This document shows, one piece after another, positions 39,556 through 47,986 of a stretch of 64,000 bases of DNA. The stretch comes from Lentibacillus halodurans (GTDB lineage: Bacteria > Bacillota > Bacilli > Bacillales > Amphibacillaceae), in contig NZ_FOJW01000012.1 in the NCBI RefSeq assembly GCF_900112045.1, positions 1 through 64,000 on the forward strand, written 5' to 3'. Each line of letters starts with the position of its first letter. Within the stretch, counting starts at the first letter, position 1. A program made the translations under genes and the position numbers. The notes beneath the pieces were generated by a model. That model saw nothing but the letters and a program-made list of their open reading frames with translations. It searched no databases and was not told where the DNA came from.

Positions 39556-39957
39556 ATGGAACTAATCGCAGCGAATCATGCATCGGAAGAGAAGCTGGAA
39601 CAATTTTTGCAAAATAATCAGGACGTTGAGCGGAATCTATTACTGGAAAAAGGGTATGTTGTAGAGCTCAAGGGGACAATCGAAGGCTGTTTTGTGATGG
39701 ATTTGGTCGATAACGATGTCTACTGGCTGAAACAACTTTATGTGACAAAGAATGCGGCAGCATCTCTACCCGTTTTATTGGAAGCTATTTTAGCGATGGC
39801 AAAAGAAAAGCAGGCAAAGCAAGTGTTTGTCCACAGCCACCAGCCAATGGTCGATGTATTGCTTGAATCATTGCAATTTTATCCACAAAAAGAGAATACG
39901 TTCGTCGGCACTAGTCCGGATAAGGAAGGAAATTGGTGGACATATCATGTTTCCTGA
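39556..39957 (+). CDS. GNAT-like small protein
   Basis: 133 aa, soluble. The layout WLKQLYVTKNAAASLPVLLEAILAMAKEKQAKQVFVHSH resembles the beta4-alpha3-beta5 part of GNAT acetyltransferases, but the acetyl-CoA loop (Q/RxxGxG/A) is not clear, so activity is uncertain. In B. subtilis the spoIIR-ywlC interval holds ywlA and the GNAT gene ywlB; this may be the ywlB counterpart. RBS AGAGGTGA. It is followed directly by the DnaA-box cluster. Confidence 0.6.
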   Translation: MELIAANHASEEKLEQFLQNNQDVERNLLLEKGYVVELKGTIEGCFVMDLVDNDVYWLKQLYVTKNAAASLPVLLEAILAMAKEKQAKQVFVHSHQPMVDVLLESLQFYPQKENTFVGTSPDKEGNWWTYHVS

Positions 39958-39961
39958 CTAC

Positions 39962-40200
39962 TTATCCACAATTATGCACAACGTTCTGTGGGTAACCTGT
40001 TAAAAATAAGTGAACAACGCAAAAAAACTTTCCACAGTTTTGTGGAAAAACGATGATCTAAATTGGAAATCTACTGGTGACTGTTTTTACTAAATCTGAA
40101 TTCTGGCTCCTGACGCCTGTAAAATAATGGCTAAATCTGAATTTTCCCTTCTGTGGATAGCCTGTGGAAAAAATTCCCGCAGGCTATTTTCTTTTGCACA
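39962..40200. promoter_or_regulatory. DnaA-box cluster before ywlC
   Basis: Perfect boxes TTATCCACA (39962-39970) and TTATGCACA (39972-39980) are followed by sites one base off: 39987-39995 (-), 40041-40049 (-), 40152-40160 (-), 40163-40171 (-) and TTTTGCACA 40192-40200 (+); CTTTCCACA (40028-40036) is two off. A perfect reverse box lies at 41285-41293 after ywlC. I recall that a stable DnaA-binding cluster is reported near ywlC in B. subtilis. Confidence 0.8.
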
Positions 40201-40247
40201 ACCATTTTCTTTCCACTAAAATATATTGTAGAAAAGAGGGACGAACT

Positions 40248-41270
40248 GTGCAGACAAAACGATGGAACATACAAAAGGAACAACCCGATCAGCAGGCGAT
40301 TAAGGAAGCGGCTGAACTATTGCAAAACGGCCAAACGGTAGCATTTCCGACTGAAACCGTTTATGGACTTGGTGCGGATGCAACCGACGAATCAGCTGTT
40401 TCAGGCATTTTCCGGGCAAAAGGGAGGCCGGAAGATAATCCGCTGATAGCACATGTTGCCACGAAAAATCAGTTGCGCAGTCTGGTCAAACCACTGCCTG
40501 ATGTTGCTGAAAAATTAATTGATGTATTTACGCCGGGTCCATTAACACTTGTGTTATCAAATAATGGCGTATGTGCAGATAACGTAACAGCAGGGTTATC
40601 TACAATCGGCATAAGGATTCCGGACCATTCGGTTGCACAAACCTTGCTGAAAACGTGTAATATACCACTTGCTGCTCCAAGCGCCAATATTTCCGGAAAG
40701 CCGAGCCCGACCAATGCAGACCATGTCTGGACGGATTTGCAAGGGAAGATTGCTGGACTGATCGATAGCGGGGCAACTGGTGTCGGGGTGGAATCAACAG
40801 TCATCGATTGTACACAGGAAATACCAGTAATTCTCAGGCCTGGCGGTATCACGAAAGAACAGCTAGAAACGGCAATTGGCCCGGTTATGGTTGATCCTGC
40901 GTTGGCCAATACCGCTGAAAATCCAAAAGCACCGGGAATGAAATATACGCATTATGCTCCGGAGGTCCCGATGTGGCTTGTACCAGGCAAAGCGGAAAGA
41001 TTGCAAGCCATCATTGACAGGGAACAAGGGGCTCAGAAACGAATCGGTGTTATGGCCAGTACGGAAACTGCAAATAAACTACAGGCAGAACGAGTCATTC
41101 CGCTCGGATCCGATTTACAGCAAATTGCATCAAACCTGTATGGTGCGTTACGTGTATTTAAGAATGGCAACGTTGATCTGATTCTGTGTGAGACATTTTC
41201 GAAATCCGACATCGGACAAGCCATTATGAATCGGCTCGAAAAAGCTGCCACTGAATATGTGGAAAATTGA
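40248..41270 (+). CDS. ywlC: Threonylcarbamoyl-AMP synthase (Sua5/YwlC)
   Basis: 340 aa (B. subtilis YwlC 346). Makes threonylcarbamoyl-AMP for the t6A37 modification of ANN-decoding tRNAs. YrdC domain: VAFPTETVYGLGADATDE, GRPEDNPLIAHV, STIGIRIPDH, LAAPSANISGKPSPTNADHV; the Sua5-specific C-terminal domain follows (about 215-340). GTG start at 40248 fits AAGAGGG 7 bases upstream and the TKRW N-terminus. It lies between DnaA boxes. Confidence 0.96.
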   Translation: MQTKRWNIQKEQPDQQAIKEAAELLQNGQTVAFPTETVYGLGADATDESAVSGIFRAKGRPEDNPLIAHVATKNQLRSLVKPLPDVAEKLIDVFTPGPLTLVLSNNGVCADNVTAGLSTIGIRIPDHSVAQTLLKTCNIPLAAPSANISGKPSPTNADHVWTDLQGKIAGLIDSGATGVGVESTVIDCTQEIPVILRPGGITKEQLETAIGPVMVDPALANTAENPKAPGMKYTHYAPEVPMWLVPGKAERLQAIIDREQGAQKRIGVMASTETANKLQAERVIPLGSDLQQIASNLYGALRVFKNGNVDLILCETFSKSDIGQAIMNRLEKAATEYVEN

Positions 41271-41427
41271 GCTTGAGATGTGCCTGTGGATAAGTCAGTT
41301 TCTTATTTCCCCTGATATAACCGTAACGCCTACTGAATGAAGATTTACTTTCGCCCACCTCACCTGAACTGCATATCTCCCCTCAGTCATGCATATAGTT
41401 TAATAGCATGTCCGAGGGGGATTGTGG

Positions 41428-41982
41428 ATGTCGGTTTATCATATAGGTGAAATTGTATCATTAGTATTTATGGCGATTGCCTTAGGAATGGATGCCTTTT
41501 CGGTAAGTCTTGGAATGGGAATGCAGCAGGTCAGGCTGAAACGGATTGCCATTGTTGGGGCCGTGATTGGTTTATTTCACATGATTATGCCGTTTATCGG
41601 TATTTTGCTGGGACAAGCAATCTCCGCACAAATCGGGCAATACGCAACACTTCTCGGTGGAATGCTGCTCGTTGGGATTGGCTCCCAAATGATTTTTTCC
41701 TCATTTAATCATGAAACGAAACGACTGGCTCAGCCAATCGGAATCGGGTTAGTTTTTTTCGCGCTAAGTGTCAGTCTTGATAGTTTTTCGGTCGGTCTCA
41801 GCCTCGGTATGTCGGAAGTGAAAACGGTCATTGCTTTAATATTGTTTGGAACAGCCAGCACCATTCTTACATGGCTCGGTATGATTTTAGGAAAAAAAAT
41901 GCATGGCTTACTTGGGGTGTACAGTGAAATACTGGGTGGCAGCATTCTTTGCGGGTTTGGATTACATATATTGTTTGGCTAA
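41428..41982 (+). CDS. mntP: Manganese efflux pump MntP
   Basis: 184 aa, DUF204/MntP family with six membrane helices in two homologous halves: ALGMDAFSVSLGMG near the start and SLDSFSVGLSLGMS in the second half carry the conserved Asp residues. Exports Mn2+. ATG 41428 follows GAGGGGG. No yybP-ykoY manganese riboswitch was seen in the 157 bp upstream. Confidence 0.94.
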   Translation: MSVYHIGEIVSLVFMAIALGMDAFSVSLGMGMQQVRLKRIAIVGAVIGLFHMIMPFIGILLGQAISAQIGQYATLLGGMLLVGIGSQMIFSSFNHETKRLAQPIGIGLVFFALSVSLDSFSVGLSLGMSEVKTVIALILFGTASTILTWLGMILGKKMHGLLGVYSEILGGSILCGFGLHILFG

Positions 41983-42229
41983 TAGGAAGCTCAGGGGCTT
42001 TCCGCGGATCAGCGGGGAGTCTTTTTGGAATGATCAAAAAGTATCCATGAAGGCTGCATTAGAAAGTGGGGCTTGCTTTACTGTGCTTTAATAAATGTAT
42101 TCATACAAAACCAGGGCTTTCATTATTTATTTATGATGACTTAGAAATATCCAAATTATCCGGATAAACTTGAAAACTGATTCGATCAGCAGTTTTTCTG
42201 ATTTTTTCTGACAAGCTTGTCATTCTATG
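41983..42229. other. mntP-ywlE intergenic region, left part
   Basis: No gene recognised; R1 copy c occupies the right side. A GGAAGC/GCTTTCC hairpin near 41986-42003 may end mntP. Confidence 0.35.
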
Positions 42230-42247
42230 ATATAGTTTTGGGTAGGC

Positions 42248-42401
42248 TTTCACTTTATCCCGCCTTAACAGGCAGTAAGTTCTCCACATCGGAGAAGAAG
42301 AAATCTGAAAAGAATGTGTGGTCAACTGCCTGTAAAGGCCCGATTCGTTCAACTAATATTCAATGGGAAAAGCGTCCCATTGAATGAAGTTTCACTTTAT
42401 C
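42248..42401 (-). repeat. R1 repeat copy c
   Basis: Reverse orientation. Stem 1: ATTCAATGGGA (42358-42368) with TCCCATTGAAT (42375-42385). Stem 2: CCTTAACAGGCAGT (42263-42276) with ACTGCCTGTAAAGG (42325-42338), one mismatch. The element is bounded by identical TTTCACTTTATC 12-mers at 42248-42259 and 42390-42401. It ends 13 bp before ywlE. Confidence 0.85.
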
Positions 42402-42414
42402 GGAGGACTTCCCA

Positions 42415-43017
42415 ATGAAGATTTTATTTGTTTGTACCGGAAATACGTGCCGTAGCCCAATGGCGGAAGCATTATTAAAGCATAAAATGCCTGAGGCTGA
42501 AGTACAGTCAGCGGGAATTTTTGCTATGAAAAATCAGCGCCCGAATGACCATGTGGTGGAGGCATTACAGCAGCAGGGTGTGACGCTGGACACAATATCA
42601 CAGCCAGTGACAGGTGAATTGCTGCATTGGGCGGATCTGGTACTCACCATGACAACACAGCACAAACAGTCACTTATCATGGAATATCCTGACTTTCAGG
42701 AAAAATATTATACATTAAAAGAATATGTTTCCAACAATGATAAGAAGATATGGAACCAACTGAAACAGCAGTATGCCGACTATGAAGAAAAACGTTCACA
42801 GTTCATTCAACGGTATCAGCATAAAATGGACCATTATAAACTCGAACAGGAACTTAAGGAATATTTGAGGCATGACTGGGAAAAAATCCAAAAACTTGAA
42901 TCTAGTCTGATTAACTACGATATTTCAGATCCATTCGGAGGAGACGTCGATACTTACAAGCAGACCTTGGACGAAATACAAAAACATATTGATGCATTGA
43001 TTTTAAAGATACAGTAA
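42415..43017 (+). CDS. ywlE: Protein-arginine phosphatase YwlE (enlarged)
   Basis: 200 aa against about 150 in B. subtilis. It removes phosphate from arginine residues marked by the McsB kinase for ClpCP. The P-loop CTGNTCRS holds Cys7 and Arg13, with Thr11, the residue that gives arginine specificity; the general acid is Asp172 in DPFGG. About 58 extra residues, rich in Lys, Gln and Glu and probably helical, sit between LKEYV (105) and DPFGG (172). The TAA stop overlaps the start of R1 copy d. RBS GGAGGA. Confidence 0.9.
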   Translation: MKILFVCTGNTCRSPMAEALLKHKMPEAEVQSAGIFAMKNQRPNDHVVEALQQQGVTLDTISQPVTGELLHWADLVLTMTTQHKQSLIMEYPDFQEKYYTLKEYVSNNDKKIWNQLKQQYADYEEKRSQFIQRYQHKMDHYKLEQELKEYLRHDWEKIQKLESSLINYDISDPFGGDVDTYKQTLDEIQKHIDALILKIQ

Positions 43018-43165
43018 AACTTCCATCAGTGGAGAAGTTTCCACACATGGGTATGCCAGAGCAGACATTAGCTATTGACTTCTTGTTCGAGCCTGCATCA
43101 GCCCCCACAGATGGTTAGTTGAACGAATCGGTGTGCCAGCGCCCATTAACTTACGCCAATACACA
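43015..43165 (+). repeat. R1 repeat copy d (diverged)
   Basis: TAAAACTTCCATCAGTGG starts at the ywlE stop. CCATCAGTGG (43023-43032) pairs with CCACAGATGG (43105-43114, one mismatch) across a longer loop. GTTAGTTGAACGAATCGG follows at 43115-43131. Confidence 0.65.
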
Positions 43166-43256
43166 TTTTTTTCATGTACCAGAGGAGCAAGTTTTACGGA
43201 CGGTTACATCGGGGTAAATGGTAATCAATTAATACAATAAGAAGGAGCGACAGGGC

Positions 43257-43697
43257 ATGAAAGTCATTATAACTGCGGACCACGCGGGGATGACCATTCG
43301 CAATGAAGTGAAAAATCTGTTAGATGAAATGAATATTGAATATGAAGATACCGGCTGTTCATGCGAATATTCAGTGGATTATCCTGATTACGCGTTGCCG
43401 GCAGCTGAACGGGTTGTTAATGGAGAATTCGATCGCGGCATTTTTATTTGCGGAACAGGAATCGGCATGTCGATCTCAGCCAATAAAGTAAAGGGCATTC
43501 GCTGTGCTTTGGTAAGTGACGTTTACAGTGCCAAATTGACCCGTCAACACAATGATTCGAATGTATTGGCAATGGGAGAGCGTGTTATTGGACCGGGACT
43601 AGCACGTGAAATCGCCAAAACCTGGCTGGAAACCGAATTTGATGGCGGACGACATGCCAACCGCCTTGAAAAAGTGGCGTCGTATGAAAACAATTAA
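43257..43697 (+). CDS. rpiB: Ribose-5-phosphate isomerase B
   Basis: 146 aa. RpiB/LacAB family; interconverts ribose 5-phosphate and ribulose 5-phosphate. ADHAG near the start, Cys65 in FICGTGIGMS and His98 in TRQHND are the family's catalytic residues. RBS AAGGAG. It is 17 bp ahead of ywlG and probably co-transcribed with it. Confidence 0.95.
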   Translation: MKVIITADHAGMTIRNEVKNLLDEMNIEYEDTGCSCEYSVDYPDYALPAAERVVNGEFDRGIFICGTGIGMSISANKVKGIRCALVSDVYSAKLTRQHNDSNVLAMGERVIGPGLAREIAKTWLETEFDGGRHANRLEKVASYENN

Positions 43698-43714
43698 CAC
43701 CGGGGTGAGAGCTG

Positions 43715-44299
43715 ATGGGTGATGAACTGAGTTTAGAACATCAGGTCAAACAGGACATGGAGGCTATGACCAGTGAATGGCTGGCAAGCGGACATCTGAG
43801 TTCTGGAGACTTATTTGTTGTCGGATGTTCCACCAGTGAAGTTGCTGGAGAGCAGATCGGCACATCCGGCAGCGAGAAAATGGCAGCTGTTATTTTTGAT
43901 GCGTTTTCATCCTTGAGGATGAAAACAGGAGTGGAGATTGCTTTTCAGTGCTGTGAGCATTTGAACCGTGCACTGATTGTGGAAAATGAGACAATGCAGC
44001 GGTATCAGCTGGAAGAAGTCTCTGCAATACCGGTACCTCGCGCAGGCGGATCGATGGCTTCATTTGCCTATAAAAAGATGCAGCGTCCGGTCGTTGTTGA
44101 AGTGATCAGGGCAGATAGCGGCATGGATATTGGCGAAACAATGATTGGAATGCATTTGAAACCGGTTGCGGTGCCGCTGCGTTTTAAGCAAAGAATGATT
44201 GGAAATGCCCGGGTGACTGCCGCACGCACTCGCCCGAAATTAATCGGTGGAAAACGTGCCATATATGATCATGAATCTGCTGGTATAGAACCGGATTAA
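43715..44299 (+). CDS. ywlG: UPF0340 protein YwlG
   Basis: 194 aa, UPF0340 family of unknown function. Conserved segments: FVVGCSTSEVAGEQIGTSGS, FQCCEHLNRALIVE, PVPRAGGSMASFAY and MIGMHLKPVAVPLR. The pair of adjacent cysteines and the glycine-rich motifs hint at a ligand-binding site. Soluble. Follows rpiB closely behind GGGGTGAGAG. Confidence 0.93.
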   Translation: MGDELSLEHQVKQDMEAMTSEWLASGHLSSGDLFVVGCSTSEVAGEQIGTSGSEKMAAVIFDAFSSLRMKTGVEIAFQCCEHLNRALIVENETMQRYQLEEVSAIPVPRAGGSMASFAYKKMQRPVVVEVIRADSGMDIGETMIGMHLKPVAVPLRFKQRMIGNARVTAARTRPKLIGGKRAIYDHESAGIEPD

Positions 44300-44375
44300 G
44301 CAGGTACTGCCCGGGTCGACAACCACCCTGATCCGGTTAATAATCTTTTTAGTTGGTTGATAAATGTAAATTCGG

Positions 44376-44404
44376 TTGATATCCCGCAAAATCTGTTTTA
44401 TACC
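44376..44404 (+). promoter_or_regulatory. Possible glyA promoter
   Basis: TTGATA (44376-44381), 17-bp spacer, TATACC (44399-44404), 56 bp ahead of glyA. An ATTCGGTT block overlaps the -35 box and is only weakly like a PurR box. Confidence 0.5.
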
Positions 44405-44460
44405 CACAAAATCCAGTTGACCATGAATAAATTACATCATAAAACAAGGGGGAAGTACAT

Positions 44461-45696
44461 ATGGAACATGTAAAACAAACTGACGCAGAAGTATTTGAAG
44501 CAATGCAGGCAGAAAAAACGCGCCAGCAGGAAAAAATTGAACTGATTGCATCGGAAAATTTCGTATCCGAAGCGGTTATGGAAGCAATGGGTTCAGTGCT
44601 CACGAATAAGTATGCGGAAGGCTATCCCGGCAAGCGCTACTATGGCGGTTGTGAGCACGTGGACGTTGTGGAAAATTTGGCACGTGAGCGGGCAAAAAAG
44701 CTTTTCGGTTCGGATCACGCCAATGTCCAGCCGCATTCCGGCGCCCAAGCGAACATGGCGGTTTATTTTTCCGTATTGGAATCTGGTGATACAATTCTCG
44801 GTATGAACCTGAACCATGGCGGTCATTTAACCCATGGCAGTCCGGTGAATTTCAGCGGAAAACTTTACAATGTTGTGGATTACGGTGTTGACCGGGAGAC
44901 AGAGCAGCTTGATTACGATGCCGTTCTCGAGCGGGCAAAGGAAGTTCAGCCTAAATTGATTGTTGCCGGTGCAAGTGCTTATTCACGCGAAATTGATTTT
45001 GGCAAATTCCGTGAAATTGCTGATCAGGTTGGTGCTTATTTGATGGTTGATATGGCGCACATTGCCGGACTTGTGGCGGCAGGACTGCATCATAATCCGA
45101 TAGACTATGCTGATTTTGTGACGACCACAACACACAAAACGTTGCGCGGTCCACGCGGTGGAATGATTTTATGCAAAGAGGAACACGCAAAAAAAATTGA
45201 CAAATCCGTATTCCCAGGTATGCAGGGAGGACCGTTGATGCATGTTATAGCAGCCAAAGCCGTTTCATTTCAAGAAGCATTATCTGATAATTTCAAAGCA
45301 TATTCGAAGCAGATTATCCGGAATGCACAAGCCTTGAGTGATGCACTGATTGACGAAGGTGTCCGGGTTGTATCAGGCGGAACGGACAATCATTTACTAT
45401 TGCTTGACGTCACACCATTGAATCTTACCGGAAAAGTTGCTGAAAAAGTGTTGGATGATATTGGGATCACCGCCAATAAAAACACAATCCCATTTGACAC
45501 GGAGAGTCCGTTTGTCACGAGTGGTATGCGCATGGGCACAGCAGCCGTGACTACACGTGGGTTTAAAGAGGAAGATATGAAAGAAGTTGCAGCCATCGTT
45601 GCCTTTGTTTTGAAAAACCATGAAGATGAGAATGTTCTGCGTGAAGCGGAAGAGCGTGTTACAGCACTGACCAGTAAATTTCCATTATACGCATAA
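44461..45696 (+). CDS. glyA: Serine hydroxymethyltransferase
   Basis: 411 aa. PLP enzyme that makes glycine and methylene-tetrahydrofolate from serine. [37 protein letters not shown] is the signature start, and Lys226 in [14 protein letters not shown] binds PLP. RBS AAGGGGGAAG. Monocistronic: it is preceded by its own likely promoter and followed by a terminator. Confidence 0.98.
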   Translation: MEHVKQTDAEVFEAMQAEKTRQQEKIELIASENFVSEAVMEAMGSVLTNKYAEGYPGKRYYGGCEHVDVVENLARERAKKLFGSDHANVQPHSGAQANMAVYFSVLESGDTILGMNLNHGGHLTHGSPVNFSGKLYNVVDYGVDRETEQLDYDAVLERAKEVQPKLIVAGASAYSREIDFGKFREIADQVGAYLMVDMAHIAGLVAAGLHHNPIDYADFVTTTTHKTLRGPRGGMILCKEEHAKKIDKSVFPGMQGGPLMHVIAAKAVSFQEALSDNFKAYSKQIIRNAQALSDALIDEGVRVVSGGTDNHLLLLDVTPLNLTGKVAEKVLDDIGITANKNTIPFDTESPFVTSGMRMGTAAVTTRGFKEEDMKEVAAIVAFVLKNHEDENVLREAEERVTALTSKFPLYA

Positions 45697-45700
45697 GGTA

Positions 45701-45730
45701 GGGATGTTCCTTTTAGGAGCGTCCTTTTTT
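45701..45730 (+). terminator. glyA terminator
   Basis: GGGATGTTCC (45701-45710) pairs with GGAGCGTCC (45716-45724) using G-U wobbles, followed by TTTTTT. Confidence 0.7.
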
Positions 45731-45913
45731 AACAAATAGCGGAAAAATTTGCATATTAAACTGGCAGGGATTAATCACAAATTGATTGGGAAAATTGATC
45801 GAGCCGGGCAAAAAAAGATAAAGAGAACGGCAATAAATCGATTCTGCTTCAAATCCCAACGGATAAGCAGCCACACCGGCTAATGATATGTATTATTCAT
45901 ATGCCGCCGTTAC

Positions 45914-45942
45914 TTGAAAGCTCGTCCATTTTTCAGTACAAT
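45914..45942 (+). promoter_or_regulatory. upp promoter
   Basis: TTGAAA (45914-45919), 17-bp spacer, TACAAT (45937-45942), 39 bp ahead of upp. Confidence 0.75.
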
Positions 45943-45981
45943 TTTAAAGATGCCACTAATATGAAGGAGTGATCGGTGAAA

Positions 45982-46611
45982 ATGGGAAAAGTGCACGTAC
46001 TGGATCATCCGTTAATTCAACATAAGTTGACGTACATACGCGATAAACATACCGGGACGAAGGAATTCCGAGAACTTGTCGATGAAGTTGCCATGCTGAT
46101 GGCCTTTGAGATCACACGCAACCTGCCGCTACAGGAAAAAACAACGGAAACGCCGGTGATGGAAGCAACAACAAACGTGCTGGCTGGCAAAAAAATCGGA
46201 CTGATTCCGATTCTCCGTGCCGGTCTGGGCATGGTTGACGGCATGCTGAAGCTGATTCCAGCTGCACGTGTTGGTCATGTCGGCCTGTATCGTGACCCGG
46301 AAACTTTGAAACCGCACGAATACTACATTAAGTTGCCGTCTGATATAGAAGAACGTGAACTGATTGTCATTGATCCGATGCTGGCAACGGGCGGATCAGC
46401 GAATGATGCGATACATTCTCTGAAAAAACGCGGGGCAAAACAAATTCGCCTCATGTGTCTAGTAGGGGCACCAGAGGGCGTTGAGGTTATTCAAAACGAA
46501 CATCCTGACGTGGATATTTTTCTGGCTGCGCTGGATGAGAAGTTGAATGCCCATGGCTATATTATTCCGGGACTTGGTGATGCCGGAGACCGCCTGTATG
46601 GTACAAAATAA
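45982..46611 (+). CDS. upp: Uracil phosphoribosyltransferase
   Basis: 209 aa, the same as B. subtilis Upp. Salvages uracil to UMP with PRPP. The PRPP-binding loop is [33 protein letters not shown] is the characteristic end. The ATG at 45982 matches the family N-terminus MGKV; a GTG six bases earlier is closer to the AAGGAGTG and is the alternative. mnaA follows by 17 bp in the same operon. Confidence 0.97.
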   Translation: MGKVHVLDHPLIQHKLTYIRDKHTGTKEFRELVDEVAMLMAFEITRNLPLQEKTTETPVMEATTNVLAGKKIGLIPILRAGLGMVDGMLKLIPAARVGHVGLYRDPETLKPHEYYIKLPSDIEERELIVIDPMLATGGSANDAIHSLKKRGAKQIRLMCLVGAPEGVEVIQNEHPDVDIFLAALDEKLNAHGYIIPGLGDAGDRLYGTK

Positions 46612-46628
46612 CGCCGGGGTGACCAGAG

Positions 46629-47744
46629 ATGAGTAAACCGATTAAAGTTATGACAATTTTCGGGACAAGACCGGAAGCAATCAAAATGGCTCCGCTCGTT
46701 CTGGAATTGAAAAAACGGTCTGAAGTTTTTGAGCCAATTGTAACGGTTACCGCACAGCATCGCGAAATGCTGGATCAGGTCCTGGGCATTTTCGGTATCG
46801 AACCCGATTTTGACTTGAATATTATGAAAAAGAAGCAATCGCTTGCCCAGATTACGACACGTGCGCTTGAGGGCCTTGATGAAGTCATGAAAGAGACGGA
46901 GCCGGATATCGTGCTCGTTCACGGTGATACAACGACAACGTTTGTGGCATCACTAGCTGCCTATTACAATCAGATTGCAGTTGGTCATGTTGAGGCAGGT
47001 TTGCGTACATGGGATAAATATTCACCATATCCGGAAGAAATGAACCGGCAATTGACAGGGATCATGGCAGATTTACATTTCGCACCGACGGAAAAATCAA
47101 TGCAAAATCTTTTGGATGAAAATAAACCGCCTGATCGGATTGTGGTAACTGGGAATACAGCGATAGACGCATTGAAAACGACGGTTGATGCTGATTATTC
47201 CAGTCCAATTATGGATCAGATCGGTGACAGAAGGCTTGTACTTGTGACTGCACACCGCCGGGAAAACCTCGGCATCAATATGGAGCAGATGTTCCGCGCC
47301 ATCAAGCGGCTTGTTAATACATACCATGATATTCAAGTTCTTTATCCGGTCCATTTGAATCCGGTTGTCCAGCAGACGGCGAATGACATTTTAGGTGATG
47401 ATGACCGGATTAAATTAATTGAGCCGCTCAGTGTTGTTGATTTTCATAATTTTGCTGCTAAGTCACACTTCATTATGACGGATTCAGGCGGTTTGCAGGA
47501 GGAAGCACCATCTCTGGGCGTGCCGGTTCTTGTCCTGCGTGATACGACCGAGCGCCCGGAAGGTATTGAAGCGGGGACATTGAAACTTGCTGGTACTGAT
47601 GAGGAAACGATTTTTCAGCTTGCAGACGAACTATTAAGCGATGATGCGGCACATGAAAAAATGGCCAAAGCATCCAATCCATATGGCGACGGTGAAGCCT
47701 CGGGAAGAATTGCCGACGTGATTGCAGGATATTTTAATAGGTAG
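46629..47744 (+). CDS. mnaA: UDP-N-acetylglucosamine 2-epimerase
   Basis: 371 aa. Non-hydrolysing epimerase that forms UDP-ManNAc, used for teichoic-acid linkage units. FGTRPEAIKMAPLVLEL, GHVEAGLRTWDKYSPYPEEMNRQL, VTAHRRENLG and TDSGGLQEEAPSLGVPVLVLRDTTERPE-type segments identify it. Close coupling to upp is usual in Bacillaceae. Ends with a strong terminator. Confidence 0.96.
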   Translation: MSKPIKVMTIFGTRPEAIKMAPLVLELKKRSEVFEPIVTVTAQHREMLDQVLGIFGIEPDFDLNIMKKKQSLAQITTRALEGLDEVMKETEPDIVLVHGDTTTTFVASLAAYYNQIAVGHVEAGLRTWDKYSPYPEEMNRQLTGIMADLHFAPTEKSMQNLLDENKPPDRIVVTGNTAIDALKTTVDADYSSPIMDQIGDRRLVLVTAHRRENLGINMEQMFRAIKRLVNTYHDIQVLYPVHLNPVVQQTANDILGDDDRIKLIEPLSVVDFHNFAAKSHFIMTDSGGLQEEAPSLGVPVLVLRDTTERPEGIEAGTLKLAGTDEETIFQLADELLSDDAAHEKMAKASNPYGDGEASGRIADVIAGYFNR

Positions 47745-47745
47745 G

Positions 47746-47778
47746 GAAAAAGATCCAGCCTGAAGTGCTGGATCTTTT
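47746..47778 (+). terminator. upp-mnaA terminator
   Basis: AAAAGATCCAGC (47748-47759) and GCTGGATCTTTT (47767-47778) form a near-perfect 12-bp stem. Confidence 0.9.
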
Positions 47779-47810
47779 AGATGGACGGGCTGTTAAATAC
47801 CAGCCGCAGT

Positions 47811-47885
47811 AAACTCCAGCCGGGGAATCAAAGCTCGAGAATCAAAGCTTCAGCCGGAGAACCCAAACTCCAGTCCGAGAACCAT
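47811..47885 (+). repeat. R5 degenerate tandem array
   Basis: Four units of 14-20 bp: AAACTCCAGCCGGGGAATCA, AAGCTCGAGAATCA, AAGCTTCAGCCGGAGAACCC, AAACTCCAGTCCGAGAACCA. The pattern matches the array at 4861-4955 (AATCAAAAAC-TTCATCCCG). Confidence 0.7.
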
Positions 47886-47986
47886 CCCCATCACCTTCCA
47901 GGAAATCTGGGCACCAATTAAATGTATGTTTTCCCCGCACTTTTCCAATGCTATCTTATATACCAACACAAGAAGGAGCACCACTT

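Noticed and set aside
41271-41427. yybP-ykoY manganese riboswitch ahead of mntP
   Set aside because: The conserved loop sequences of that riboswitch were not found.
44366-44380. PurR box ahead of glyA
   Set aside because: Only a CCGAA core is present on the - strand; the flanks do not fit and no second inverted box is seen.
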